Positions 1 through 12,400 of a DNA stretch of 64,000 bases are shown here, in pieces. Source of the stretch: Luidia sarsii (taxonomy: Eukaryota > Echinodermata > Asteroidea > Paxillosida > Luidiidae); assembly GCA_949987565.1 (NCBI GenBank), contig OX465111.1, positions 17,086,359 through 17,150,358 on the forward strand, in the 5' to 3' direction. The translations under genes and the position numbers were made by a program. The notes under the pieces are model-generated. The model made no database searches. It was not told where the DNA came from and worked only from the letters and a program-made list of their open reading frames with translations. Position 1 is the first letter of the stretch. Each line of letters starts with the position of its first letter.

Positions 1-61
1 AAAGTGGAAAGCTTGCAGTCTCACCATGTAAAGTCATCTCTTTCGGTAATGACTTAGAGTG

Positions 62-309
62 ATTTACAAAAAATGTTGCAAACTGCTTACTGACTAACTT
101 TACTCAAATGCAAGTCTCAAAATTTAGTGGGCCTGATGTTTCAATCCTAGTAGGATCTTTCTCAAAGGCAGTAATGTACAAAAATGTTGCACATTGCTTA
201 CCGACTAAATTTACCCAAATGCAAATCTCAACATTTAGTGGGCCGGACGTTGCGGTCCTAGCAAGTCCTTTCTCTGCCCTTGAGAAAGGTCCTGCTAGGA
301 TCGAAACAT
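62..309. repeat. Two hairpin-A half copies
   Basis: Two units starting tttacaaaaaatgttgcaaac and tgtacaaaaatgttgcacatt, each followed by agtgggcc(t/g)gac. The second closes with the palindrome arm gagaaaggtcctgctagg. Confidence 0.6.
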
Positions 310-480
310 GAGGCTCATCTCTTTTGGGACGGAAAAGAGTCGGAAAAGACTGTCTCCTGACAGTCTACTCATAATAGGCAGAGCGCACACTGTCTGAGAC
401 GTTGAAATACCGCCATTTTTTTTTACAGCCATTCTCAATCTCGAAAGAGACGACTTACATGGTGTCACCGCAAACTTTCC
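295..480. repeat. Hairpin-B fragment joined to hairpin-A and a TTAA MITE
   Basis: Has ctcttttgggacggaaaagag and acatggtgtcaccgcaaac, running directly into the 483-859 MITE and following the hairpin-A copy at 62-309. Confidence 0.5.
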
Positions 481-482
481 AC

Positions 483-859
483 TTAAAGCCCCTACACAAC
501 ATTGGTCGAGGTCAAATAATAGCATCCATATGTTGTCTGATCCAACATATGCATGAAATAGCACACCTGTGAAAATTTCAGCTCAATCCGCCAACCGAGT
601 TTCGAGAAAAATCGTGAAAACCGCTTTATTTGTTCTGCGAAAATGCAGCATTCAACGCTGTACTGTTCCGAAAAATAATTTAGATCTCAGTGAGACGTAT
701 ATGATTTCTTTTACTCTTTTCTCCCAAAATGCAACATTTTAGGCAGAAATATTTTATTGCGAGGTTTCTACTCTAACCATCTTCAAACTGTATAAGTTTC
801 ATGTAAATCTGTGAACATTTCTGTTTTTCGATCTTACCAATGTTGTGTAGGGGCTTTAA
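483..859. mobile_element. TTAA-flanked MITE, family AAGCCCCTACACAACATTGG
   Basis: Left TTAAAGCCCCTACACAACATT and right aatgttgtgtaggggctTTAA form inverted ends with TTAA on both sides. Relatives occur at 8124-8491, 18740-18960, 40038-40260 and 59319-59875. Confidence 0.65.
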
Positions 860-1619
860 CATAATTAAAGGTCTTACTTTTGTCGAATAGGATGACCATC
901 TTGGGTTATTTGGTTCTTGCTTCTTGCCTTGATGTAGCGAGGCTTTCTTGTGTGCTGCAGTTACTTTGTTACTAAGTGGCTGTACGAAATAATGGTAAAG
1001 TTTTTTTTGTGTTCCAACTCCACCCACCCAGTGCTCAAGGTGCAGAATCTTTCACACAGCTCCAATTAAAGCAAACCAATTAATACATTAATGAGGGATA
1101 AACGGGCAAAGTACTTAACAAGCTGCTAAATCCACACATTATGCAAAGCATGGATTTGAAATGTACACCTTTATTGAAAATGAGTTTTGTATAAACATTC
1201 CGGGGAGAGAATACTGCGCGTTGTTTGTTTTGGAAGATTTTTTAGAAGGATTATTTTTGAGGAAGACCTGTCCTTGCATGTTTTCGTGCACTAAGGAACT
1301 GATAATCCAGTGTGTCAGAAGATCGCAAGGAGCGGATCTGTAGTATAAACCAACTCCAAAGAGCAGGGTAAGTTTTTGGCGAAGAATTTTCGAGGGACCT
1401 AAAGATGAAAATTCACTTATTCGTCTTTCCCGGATTCCTAGTCATTAAGTCTACCAATTGAAAGAAGAGCAGCTGTATGTGTACATAAAATAGTAAAAGA
1501 GAACATATTATTTCTTCAATTACAATTTTTCTTTTTCTTTTTGAAGATTTTATCAGGGTATTGCCGGAGGGGCAATAATGAATATTCTTGACATTAATGA
1601 CCTTATTATAAGCATGAAG
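860..1619. other. No gene seen
   Basis: AT-rich with short open frames only. No repeat family recognised. Confidence 0.6.
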
Positions 1620-1785
1620 TCAATACCAAAACTGTTGCAAACTGCTCACAGACTAAAATGACCTGCAGTACATTAATCTCAAAATTTAGAGGGCCTGACG
1701 TTTCGATCCCAGCTGGACCTTTCTCAAAGGTCCTGCTGGGATCGAAACGTCAGGACCTCTAAACTTTTGAGACTTATCATAACCA
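1620..1785. repeat. Hairpin-A element, subfamily 2
   Basis: Has aaaactgttgcaaactgctc, gactaaaatgacctgcagta and the palindrome agagggcctgacgtttcgat / atcgaaacgtcaggacctct. Confidence 0.6.
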
Positions 1786-2501
1786 GTGAAAGCCTTATTC
1801 ATGTGATTAGATTTAGGAAGATGTATTATAATGCTGGACAAAGTCCATTTATTCTAATTGATTAATCAGTATACGACTGCTCACATCTCTTGAATGGCCA
1901 AATTCCTGACACCCTATGGTGTCATATATATTTTTATATATTATAATCCTTATGCATGTACACTCACTTCACATGGATTTGTGTAGGTAATCTATTGCTG
2001 TTTGCTTTTGTATGCATTTTAGTGGTCAGCTTGTGATGACCTCATGTCTTGTTGCATATGCATTTGTCTTTTTAGAGGGATAGGGTAGTTGAGCACTACT
2101 TTTACTATGTTCCAAATTTTACTTCCAATTATATATCTTTCAGTTTCGTTAACATATTACCATTCAAATGAAATCTTATAGTAACAGAATTATGTTAGTG
2201 TTAGATTATGTTAGTAAGACACAAGTGAAAGAAAAATTACCACCTTTGACACTATTTGAATGCAAATGAAATATCAATTAAGTATTAATTAATTATTTGG
2301 AGAGCTTTTTTCTATTGCCTGACTATCGCATAGTCATATCCGTTTGAAGGTGTTGAGCAAAACTGTATTTTTCACGTAACTGAATTGCAATAAATGATCT
2401 ATAAATTATGGGAAATACACTGTAATACACGTTCATGGTGAATGGCGTAATCTCTTCGCTAAATGAGACTGAAGGCTTTGCTTGGTGGGTGAAACAATAA
2501 T
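1786..2501. other. No gene seen
   Basis: AT-rich, with tta/tag-rich stretches at 2090-2300. Confidence 0.6.
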
Positions 2502-2733
2502 AGGAGGGTTTGCAATGACACCATGTATAAGGTATCTTAAAGAAGAGGTATGGTTCTGAAAAGAACTGAGTGGTAACTCGACTTTCCGACCAGTATGCTC
2601 TGGCCGTCATCAGGAGAACATACTGGCATAAATATACTGGCCGGAACGTCGAGTTACCACTCGGGTTCTTTTCAGAACCACACCTCTTCTATAAGAGACC
2701 TTATACATGGTGTCACCGCAAACCCTCCTATAT
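2502..2733. repeat. Hairpin-B element with an intact hammerhead-like core (minus strand)
   Basis: A palindrome bounded by ggtttgcaatgacaccatgt and atggtgtcaccgcaaaccc. On the minus strand it reads CTGATGA (2607-2613), a perfect 7-bp stem with a 6-nt loop (2587-2606), GAAA (2583-2586), then an arm pairing with GGTAACTCGAC. These are the conserved boxes of a hammerhead ribozyme, though helix I is not obvious. Confidence 0.6.
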
Positions 2734-3364
2734 GCCTACTTAATCTCTTCGCTGTTCATCGGGTTGATACGGCTGTATTTTGGTACGTGTGGTGCGCGGG
2801 CAGATGCCACAAGTCCGGTCAGTTGATCAGCCTCGGGAAGACGGCAAGCCAGTTCGCATCCTCTCCACAGAGTCCAGACTGATATCTCCCGTGATGCTGG
2901 CCTTCCAAAATTCCTGACTTCATAAATGAATAAGGAGAATTTCTTTACTGAATTGGGCGGTGTTAGGGGTTTTTGCGTGGAAAGGGCCACTGCCTTGTTT
3001 TAGAAAAGCACCTGAGCAGTGGGTCAAACTTAATTAGACCATTGTTCATCAGGACAATGCAGTATGTTATTATTTGAATTTGCAGTCACAGAGGAAGCAG
3101 AGAGGCAGAGGACGAGCGAAGGATCGCGCACACCGTCACAGCCTGAACCAGCCCGGGTACTCTGGCCGTAGGGGGCCCCCCTGCGCCCTGCATTGTGTCC
3201 GCTGATGGTGGGCTACCCACGTGTCCACGGCCTTTGGGACCCACCTTTGCTTGGTGGATGGTTGACTATAGGTATCAGGAAACTAGCTGGACAGTTTATG
3301 ACAAGTCTTCGCCTGTCCGTTCCCGGTGTGGATTCTCAGAAAAAAAGTTGCAAACAGGATTTGG

Positions 3365-3725
3365 ACCAAATTTAAAACAAAAATGGCCAATTTAGACAAC
3401 TTTGACTGGGCTGGGATTTGAACCGGAGACCTCTGGCTTTTCGTACCAGCGTGGCTGATCCCATCAGAGCTATCCAGCCCTTAGATGTTGGCCTTCCCTT
3501 AGCTAATAGTCAACTAGTCTTTGCCGGTGTGGGTGCGCCAGTCAGAAGCAATTCAACCATTAACTGCCGTATATCTCCAGGGATCACACCCCTGCTTACA
3601 TTCAGATGCAAACAACTAATTGTTTGTAAACCTGACTACAGCAGCTCGGGGATCACACAAAGTGGATGCAGCTTGTTCAATTCAAGTCAAACAAATCGAT
3701 GAAAAACTGACTGGGAACTTTCAAC
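3365..3725 (-). mobile_element. tRNA-derived SINE, full-length type
   Basis: On the minus strand the head reads gatagctctgatgggatcag (A-box region) and ggtctccggttcaaatccca (B box GGTTCAAATCC). The body has ccagggatcacacccc and caactaattgtt, which also occur at 8640-9175 and 9711-9970. Confidence 0.65.
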
Positions 3726-4300
3726 CAATTAATATACAGGCCCTATATACAATGTACATTCGCTTGGTTTTCTATGACATGACTTTCTATGACTTGGTTT
3801 TCGTTGGCATCGTTATGGACCGGGTCGTCGGTGCCCCACGCAGTTCTACTATTATGTAGGCTACTTGTATCATGAAAATGCATTGAAGGATCGAGTGCCC
3901 GACGGTCGGCGTGGTCGACCTGGATCCCGCCAGCTTTCTACGGCCCTGGGGTCTCGACGCCCGGCACTGGACGAAACTTCACCCACCTCGGACACCAGAG
4001 GAGGTATAGCGGTATTTGCGTCATTGGCCGAGCACGCCCTAAACTATAGGTACTGCACACCACATCATACAGGGCGATCGAACAGCGCGAGTGTAAGTAA
4101 CTTACGCGATTTTGATCACGCGAAAAGAAAGACAAAATGTAGCTAAAACGTTTGGATCACAGGAGGGCTATTGTCAATGGCAGAATATCAAGAAAACTAG
4201 TAGTTAAGAGCGTCTGACGTTTCGATCCTAGTAGGACCATTCTCAATTACAGAATGTCAAGAATAAAACAAGTATAAGAGGTAGAGGCACGAAGGAAAGC
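3726..4300. other. CpG-richer stretch without recognised gene
   Basis: 3860-4110 has many CpG and a 93-codon open frame resembling no family I know. 4193-4250 is a hairpin-A arm. Confidence 0.4.
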
Positions 4301-4821
4301 TTGCATATATACCATGCAATATCTTGAAAATGGCCGAACTATTTGCAGGCTCAAAAAATCTACTCGCACGAAGAAAAATCCCAAAGCTTCACTCATAATT
4401 AACCCCATTACCCCAAAGTCCGCACACTTGGAAATAATCCTTAGCTTGTGAAAATTCAGGACATCCTCATCAAGTGATGCCTTTGGTGAACATCCGTGAC
4501 AACATCTTCACTAGTCTTTCAGGCCTACAGAGAGGGTGGTATACAGAACGAATGCCGCGTGGTGTAAAAGTTCATCGTATGCACCTTCGCGAAGAAATCG
4601 TCTGGAATCCTGTTCTCTTTCGGGAAACCGCAGAGTGTTCATGAGCGAGATGTGTGGGCAGGTTTTTTGTTGTTTCAAGATTGAAACTGATTCAGCGTGC
4701 CAGACCAACGACTACCTTACGTCACCTCGTCGGGGAACCTTCCGCCTACGTAGGCTCGGGTGTGCGCGCTAGTGAAAACACACGATTCGTGTGAAGCAAT
4801 AATTGTTCTACAGTTGAATTT

Positions 4822-5167
4822 CCAATGGATTTTCTCCTATGAAACCAACAGATTTTCTCCTATATAAAACCAATGTTTTTTTTCCTATGAAAACAATGGA
4901 TTTTCTCCTATGAAAACAATGGATTTTCTCCTATGAAAACAATGGATTTTCTCCTATGAAAACAATGGATTTTCTCCTATGAAACCAATGTATTTTCTCC
5001 TATGAAACCAATGGATTTTCTTCTATGAAAACAATGGATTGTCTTCTATGAAAACAATGGATTTTCTCCTATGAAAACAATGGATTTTCTCCTACGAAAA
5101 CAATGGATTTTCTCCTACGAAAACAATGGATTTTCTCCTATGAAAACAATGAATTTTCTCCTATGAA
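4822..5167 (+). repeat. 23-bp minisatellite (~15 units)
   Basis: Unit aaaacaatggattttctccta(tg), with the first units more diverged. Confidence 0.9.
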
Positions 5168-5819
5168 AGTGCACTCCTGCTTTTACCACAGGGTTCATTG
5201 ACCCCACCCTCTGCCTCCTTTGACTGCAAAACCTACCGTTCTTTAACTGTGGAGAAAAACCCCCCAAATATTTACTTAAAGAGTTTCCTCCGCACATTAG
5301 GTTTTGCGGTAGGATAATACGGCCTATCTAAATGAGTAAATGCACTGTGTTCAGTTCCTTGCCCGATGGTGTATGGATGAACCCTGAAATTCTGCACCAT
5401 TTCCCAACTATTAAAAAAGGATTTGCTTGTCCTTGTGCATGTGCTGGCGCCGGTCACCGTGCTGTCAGATGCATCCAACGTGGAATGTGGATCCAACTTC
5501 GCCTCATCAGCTCGATCAGTTAGGGCCTACCGTATGCCGCGCGTGGAGACCCTTCACTGCAGCAGATGAAAATGCACCAGACAAGGAGCTATGAGGCTAC
5601 TCCGGCGACCGGACCATGTCTTCATCAGGCTGCCTCCAGCCCAGAGTCCGCTGTTCAGGAATCGGGTTCATCACCTCGATGCATCCGTGCGGTCGCAGGT
5701 TCGATCAGGCCCCACACTTCTCAGGCGAATCTCCGATCTGAACCTTTCACTCTCACCAAGCTGCGGCCTGCATGCACGAATGACAAGCTTTTGTTTCGAC
5801 ATTAATTCGATGGCAACCT
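5168..5819. other. No gene seen
   Basis: Several overlapping short open frames on both strands, none recognisable. Confidence 0.5.
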
Positions 5820-5985
5820 CACGCGTCCTCGAAACCTTTGCGCGCACTGCGTGAGTACAGTGCGCGCACCGCGTCATTTTTCGTTGCCACATGACTGTGA
5901 CGTCACGTTCTCAATGGCCGCGCGCTGACGAACCACCACCACTGACCACCACGTGCACGAACAGTGCGCATGCGTACCATGACCA
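5820..5985 (+). promoter_or_regulatory. Candidate ANAPC2 promoter (CpG-rich, CRE and NRF1-like sites)
   Basis: This stretch is clearly richer in CpG than its flanks. It holds the full CRE palindrome TGACGTCA at 5898-5905 and an NRF1-like TGCGCATGCG at 5965-5974, both common in housekeeping promoters. A YY1-like tcaatggccg also occurs. It sits 430-590 bp upstream of the ANAPC2 ATG, so either a long 5'UTR or an unseen 5' non-coding exon would be needed. Motif evidence only. Confidence 0.4.
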
Positions 5986-6398
5986 CAGAAACTACTGGAA
6001 CGAATTTCATCTTCCTCAAAAGAAAATTAAGGTTGCCAGCTAAAGGTTCACTTGTATTTCATGTGAAGCAACCAATACTGTAGACAGCACGAAGGGTACC
6101 TTTATCGTACAGACTACTGTAGGTACATGCACTTTAGTAATTTATAGTGTCTATTCATTCAGCAGTTTGCAACATTTTTGTATATCACCTTGTCTATTCA
6201 TTGAGTTACATTTTGACAAATGTTACAATAATTATGTACAGTATTCTACTATGCTGCTCTATTTTTTGTCGAGGTGACAGGACTTGTAGCTAGTCTAATT
6301 GAGAAGTATGGCATGGTTCCCAGACGTCATAGCACCCGAACTGTGCGAAGCACATCCGAGTACATCTGCCTAATAAGTTGAGTTCGCTAACCAAAAAT

Positions 6399-6449
6399 AT
6401 GAAAAAATGGCGCAGGATTTGCAGTTGGCGAACGAAGCTTGGCAGGTGA
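6399..6449 (+). promoter_or_regulatory. Short upstream ORF overlapping the ANAPC2 start
   Basis: An ATG with A at -3 begins 8 nt before the ANAPC2 ATG, in another frame, and reads 16 codons to TGA inside exon 1. If it lies in the mRNA, as its closeness suggests, it could reduce initiation at the main ATG. Confidence 0.4.
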
Positions 6450-6496
6450 TCACATCGTGTCTGTCTGATCCACACGGCAGTCACGATGGCCCTCAG
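6407..6496 (+). CDS. ANAPC2: ANAPC2 exon 1 (residues 1-30)
   Basis: Starts MAQDLQLANEAWQ and ends at CAG before donor gtaagc, phase 0. The ATG context (A at -3, G at +4) is strong. N-termini of APC2 proteins diverge, so the start rests on context, on the good donor and on phase agreement with exon 2. The preceding ATG at 6399 is out of frame. Confidence 0.85.
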
Positions 6497-9400
6497 GTAA
6501 GCCCGGTCAACGACCCTCACACGGCCCTTCATTGCACACGGTGCTTTGGATGCGTGCAGAGAACCCTGGCAATGGCAGTTCAAAATTATTACTGTGCAAT
6601 AATAATACATACTGCATGTCAATCTAGTCCAAGTTACTCGGAGTACTCCATATCCATCATGCTAGTTGAGTAGTTCAGTAGAAGTTTGAACAGTCACTGC
6701 CAGGCTAGTGTCTGTACTCTCTGTAGTGTACATAATGTATTGTAAGTTGTAACTAAGGCTAAGCCATGATGTTAACTTAGTCTTAGATTCTCTCTTCTTT
6801 GTGACAAGAAAGTTAGTAAAGTATGCTTAAGTGGAAGCTTGATGTAGCCTACTCCGTACTCGTACGAGTCGTAGTCGTACTCATAGTTGTAGGGCCTAAC
6901 TTAACGGTACGGTCGTAGTAAGCAGTACTTATTGCTAGTACTACTACTAGCACTTAAGCAGAAACCCCCGAAAAATGTCCTGCTCAGATCGAAATGATCA
7001 GCCTCAGGCCATCCATATTTTTGAGATTAAACATTTTTGGGGGGTTATTCAAATCTGTATTAAAGTTTACGCAGTGGCTGTTGTTACGGCAGTCGTCCGT
7101 GTGGTTCCCTGACTTGATTGTATTTCGTCAGCATTGCAGGCTGGTTGAACCAGTCTATTAGCTGATAGTCTGGTTCCAAGAGCTAAACATCCTGACAAAT
7201 ACTGTGAAGTCAGGGAACCACACGGAAGACTGCCGTAACACCAGCCACTGCGTAAACTTTAAAGCAGTTTGCAACATTTTTGTATATGCTAACAGCTGAA
7301 AGTCTGATGTCTCAGATGTAGCTGGCGTCTACATGATGTAGTGCTACTATTACTAGTACTTTCTGTTACACGAGGCTCTTTGTTTTTTTGATGGTGGGGG
7401 ACATTGCTTTGGTTGTTGCACTGCAGGGTTCTGGGCCGACCACTGCGGATGCCGCCATCCGATCGGCCTTCGGCGTGCTGACCGCGCAAGGCATGGGCAG
7501 CCTGCTTGAGGAGTGGTACTCGGACACGCTGCAGCGCAAACTCCAGGCGGAGCTGGTGCCCCGGTTCTGGGCCCACTTCGCGGCAGGTCGCGCCCCAGGC
7601 CAGCCGCAGCCGCAGCCGCTGCCAGCCCGCGGGACGACGGGCACGCCGCTGACCGGCGCCGTCGACGCGCTCTTTGCCGACATGCAGACGCCCCTGGCCG
7701 GCGCGGCCGCCCTCCACGGACTGGCGGCCGGCGACGGTCCCGGCCGCGCTCCGTCGCCGACGCCCCTCGTGGACCGAGTGAAGACGATGCTGAAGGCTCT
7801 GCTCTTCGACCGCACGCCCAAGTGCTTTCAGGCGGAGGTGCACGACTTTTACGGCCGGGCCTTCAGGGCCTTCCACGGCCTGAGGAGGGGCGGGGGCGGG
7901 GCCGGGGGCGGGGGCGGGGGCGGGGCCAGCCTGGGGGGCCGTGACAGCGACGAGGACGCGGACGACTCCATGCAGCAGGAGGGGGAGGAGGAGGAGGAGG
8001 AGGACAGGCAATGTGCCGGATGTCAGCTCCAGAGGGAGGAGTGCTGCTGCATTCAAGTGCTCCAGAATTTCCATCAGATCAATGCCAAGCTGTGAGTTGG
8101 GCCTCAGCAAGTCATACATGTACATAAAGGCCCAATACAACACTGGGAAGATTGGAAAACATCCATGTCCACAGATTTCTTTCTAATTTACACAGTTTGT
8201 AGACGGTCATGATAGAATCCTCATGTTGAAATCTTACGGTCTGGGATGCTGTACTTCCCTAGAAATCTTCACTCAAACATTGACAAATAGTTTATGACTC
8301 GCAACTCATAAACTATTTCTTACACTGCAGAACGGTGCAAAAACCTTGACGGTTTCTTACCTTTTTCTACTTTCTCAGATCACCATTTGAGCTTAAACCT
8401 TCACAGGTTTCCTTTTTGTGGATGTTTAATGGTTTAACACACAAACCTTGGCAATCTTTTAACCTTTACCAATGTTGTATTGGGCCTTTAAGGCCCCCCC
8501 CAAAAATGTTGTGCTTTCTATTACATTGCATCTGAAAATAGGCTAGATATGTAGGATTTTTTACTTATTATTTAACCTTTCACAAAGATTACATCAGTAT
8601 AAAGATCCAATATCTATGCAGTTCTTCTAGAGGCAAACAAATAAAGGGAAAACTGACTGGGAACTTTTGAATATTTTCTGAAAATGGCCAAGAAAACTTT
8701 CTGCAAGCACTCTCCTATCTGAGCTATCCAACCCTTTGGATGGCTTTGGATGGTGGCCTTCCCAAATAGACTAGTCAGCTAATCTTTGCCGGGGTGGGGG
8801 CGCCAGTCAGAAGCAATTCAACCATTAACTGGCGGATATCTCCAGGGATCACACCCCTCGCTTTCATTCAGATGCAAACAACTAATTGTTCTCAACCTGG
8901 GCCCAATTTCATAGAGTCCCTTAAGCGTGAAAATGTGTTTAAGCGCAAAAATTCATGAGCCACAGGATCCCCTTGCCAACCCAAACTTCACTTTTGTTTC
9001 ATGCTAAGTAAAGAAGAGTGGAATATAAGTCAAAAGCAATGGACATCACATTGCAGTGCAGTTTGTAATCCTGCTTACACGAGAAAGACTTTTCCTGCTT
9101 AGCAGATTTTCACGCTTAAGCGGCTCTATGAAATTGGACCCTGGCTACAGCAGTACAGCAGTTCTGCCAGAAGTAGATTGTTTTTTTTTGCAGTGGTTTT
9201 TGGTTTTTGTTTTCCGACCCTCAGGCATGCCCTGGGCCTTCTGGAGAGGGTGTGTGCCGAGTCTGTCACGCTGCTGATTCACACTCAGATCAAACGCCAC
9301 GTGGACACCAAGTGCCGGGGAGAGTTTGAGACGTCCTACATCGTGTCCTTAGAGCGGGTATGCGAAGCACATACTTGCATTCTAGGGGCAGCATTCTGAT

Positions 9401-12400
9401 GTAGTAGCCTGGCAGGAATAATCCAGATAAGACTTGAAAGGTTTGCATGGTGGAAATACCAAGTGGAAGGTTTTGCGGTGACGCCATGTAGCACTTCTCT
9501 TTTCAGGTAGTGTGTACTCCTGTCTTCTGACTACACATGGAGTACGCTCTGCCCGAAACGTTGAGTTACCGGCTCTCTTTAGAGCCACACTCCGTCTCAA
9601 AGCAGATGTCTTACATGGTGTCACCGCGAACCTTCCACTTGGTATTTCCACCATGCAAACCTTCAAATCCTACCTAGATCTTACTCTAGAGAATATCCAA
9701 GACTAAAGGTCGAAGCAATTCAACCATTAACTGCTGATCTCCAGGGATCACACCCCAGCTTTCATTCAGATGCAAACAACCAATTGTTGTAAACCTGGCT
9801 ACAGCAGCTAGGGGATCACACAGAGTGGATGCAGCCTTTTCAAACAAACGAAGGAAAAACTTGAGTTCCCAGTCAGTTTTTCCTTCGTTTATTTGACTAA
9901 AAACAAACCAATTGTTGGAAACCTTGCTACAGCAGCTCAGGGATCACACAGAGTGGATGCAGCTTTTTCAATTTGAGTCACGTTTGTTTGGCTAAAAAAA
10001 ACAACAACATTAGTTTCCCCACATGCCTTTTTCCTGCAGTGGCTGTCGACCAAGGTGGTGAAGTGGCTGAACCTGGTCTTCTCCGGCGAGGACTCGCAGC
10101 GCACCATCGGCCGCAGCACCCACACCACCCTGCGGCAGTGGACGGACCGCCTGCAGTACCTCCTGTACCAGACCTACGCCAACCTGCGCATCCGGGAGCT
10201 GTTCAACATCATCGTGGAGTTCCCCGACTCCCTGGCGGCCCTGGAGGACCTGAAGAAGTGCCTGGCCAAGACGGAGCTGAGACGGCACCTGGTCCAGTCG
10301 CTGCGCTCCTCCTTTGAGACGCGCCTGCTCCACCCAGGTCCGTAGTCTGCCCAGGAAAACTTGCAGCGACGGTGTACGATCATTTCCCTACCTTAAATGT
10401 GTACAGAAATAGGATTTGAAAAAATGAAGGTTTTTTATTTTTTATTTTTTTATTTAAGCACCTTATTTCGCCCCGAAACATTGAAAAAAGTCCCCCTTTG
10501 AGCGTGTGACGTCACACACAGACCAAAAGTAGCCGAGTGTGGCGATCAAAATGCTGAGACTATGCAGCGCGCTACTGCGCATGCGATAGTGCAATGTTTA
10601 CGGCTGATAGACAATAGAGACAATGCAAAGTTCACAATCTCAACATTCTGTAGGTGACCTAGTACGTTCGTCTCCAAAGTTAGGTGCAAAATTTTTGGAC
10701 CAAAAGACTGCAGGTTTTTTTGTGCTAAATTAAGAATGATGGCGCTGTTCATATCCACTGTAACATGCCTCTTCGGGCAGCCATCTTGGTTTTGGAATAC
10801 AACAAGAAGTAACACGACAGCCAGGTCTAGCTCGTATCTTGTGTCCATTCATTTCGCAAATACAACAGTGACCGCTAACTGCCCTTTTTGCCTTCCTAGG
10901 AGTGAACACGGACGATATCCTCACCCAGTACATCTCCTCCATCCGTGCTTTAAGAGTCTTGGATCCCTCCGGTATCATATTAGAACTGGTGTGTCAACCA
11001 GTCCGGAAATACCTCAGGTGAGTAGGAGGTGGTAGGATGAGTGTGAGTTCAATTGTAAGTGTGTGGATACACTTGTTCCTAGTAGTGCCTTGTGGAGACC
11101 TAATAGTGCCTTGTGGAGACCTAGTAGTGCCTTGTGGATACCCAGTAGGGCCTTGTGGATACCTAGTCGTGCCTTGTGGAGACCTAGTAGTGCCTTGTAG
11201 AGACCTAGTAGTGCCTTGTGGAGACCTAGTAGTGCCTTGTAGAGACCTAGTAGTGCCTTGTGGAGACCTAGTAGTGCCTTGTGGAGACCTAGTAGTGCCT
11301 TGTGGATACCTAGTCGTGCCTTGTGGAGACCTAGTAGTGCCTTGTGGATACCTAGTCGTGCCTTGTGGAGACCTAGTAGTGCCTTGTGGATACCCAGTAG
11401 TGCCTTGTGGAGACCTAGTAGTGCCTTGTGGATACCCAGTAGGGCCTTGTGGAGACCTAATAGTGCCTTGTGGAGACCTAGTAGTGCCTTGTGGAGACCT
11501 AGTAGTGCCTTGTGGAGACCTAGTAGTGCCTTGTGGAGACCTAGTAGTGCCTTGTGGTTGTGGATACCTAGTAGTGCCTTGTGGAGACCTAGTAGTGCCT
11601 TGTGGAGACCTAGTGGTGCCTTGTGGAGACCTAGTAGTGCCTTGTGGAGACCTAGTAGTGCCTTGTGGAGACCTAGTGGTGCCTTGTGGAGACCTAGTAG
11701 TGCCTTGTGGAGACCTAGTAGTGCCTTGCGGAGACCTAGTAGTACCTTCTGGAGACCTAGTAGTGCCTTGTGGAGACCTAGTAGTGCCATGTGGAGACCT
11801 AGTAGTGCCTTGTGGAGACCTAGTAGTGCCTTATGGAGATCTAGCACAATAGGTTGACTAGGTCTCCACAGGGAAACAGTAAAGATGTATAGGTGCAGTG
11901 CAGTGCTTCAGTGACTGATCCGTGTCGTGTCCGGCCTTGGGGCGTGGGTTCCTGCAGGACGCGCGAGGACACCGTGCGCTGCATCGTGTCCAGCCTGACG
12001 GACGACAGCAACAAGGAGCTGGCGGAGGAGCTGATCAAGGCTGAGCCGGTCACCATGGACGAGAGCTACTGCAGCGAGCAGGAGGACGAGGACCACCAGG
12101 AGTGGCAGCCCGACCCCATCGATGCTGACCCAGGTGAGAGAGGGCAGCGTTTACGAATCCACGGACCAGGCTTCGGGCTCGGGCTTCGTCTCCGTCTGAC
12201 AAAAACCTGAGAAACCAGCTTGTCGTTTGTCGCCGAATTTGAAGGTTTGCTGGGCTTGATATGTACAGAGTATTCACTGGGGTTAAATGCTTGTTTCTAG
12301 ATGCCTGTGACATTATAACGGGCAAGAGAAATATGACCGAAGCCTAAGCTGGAGCCTAATTCTTCATTTTGTAAACGGACTACTTTATAAAAAAAAATAA

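Noticed and set aside
7289..8143. 284-codon antisense frame
   Set aside because: Shadow of the GC-rich ANAPC2 exon 2.
11014..11852. Open frames of more than 270 codons on both strands with a heptapeptide repeat
   Set aside because: They arise from a 21-bp minisatellite without stops inside ANAPC2 intron 5.
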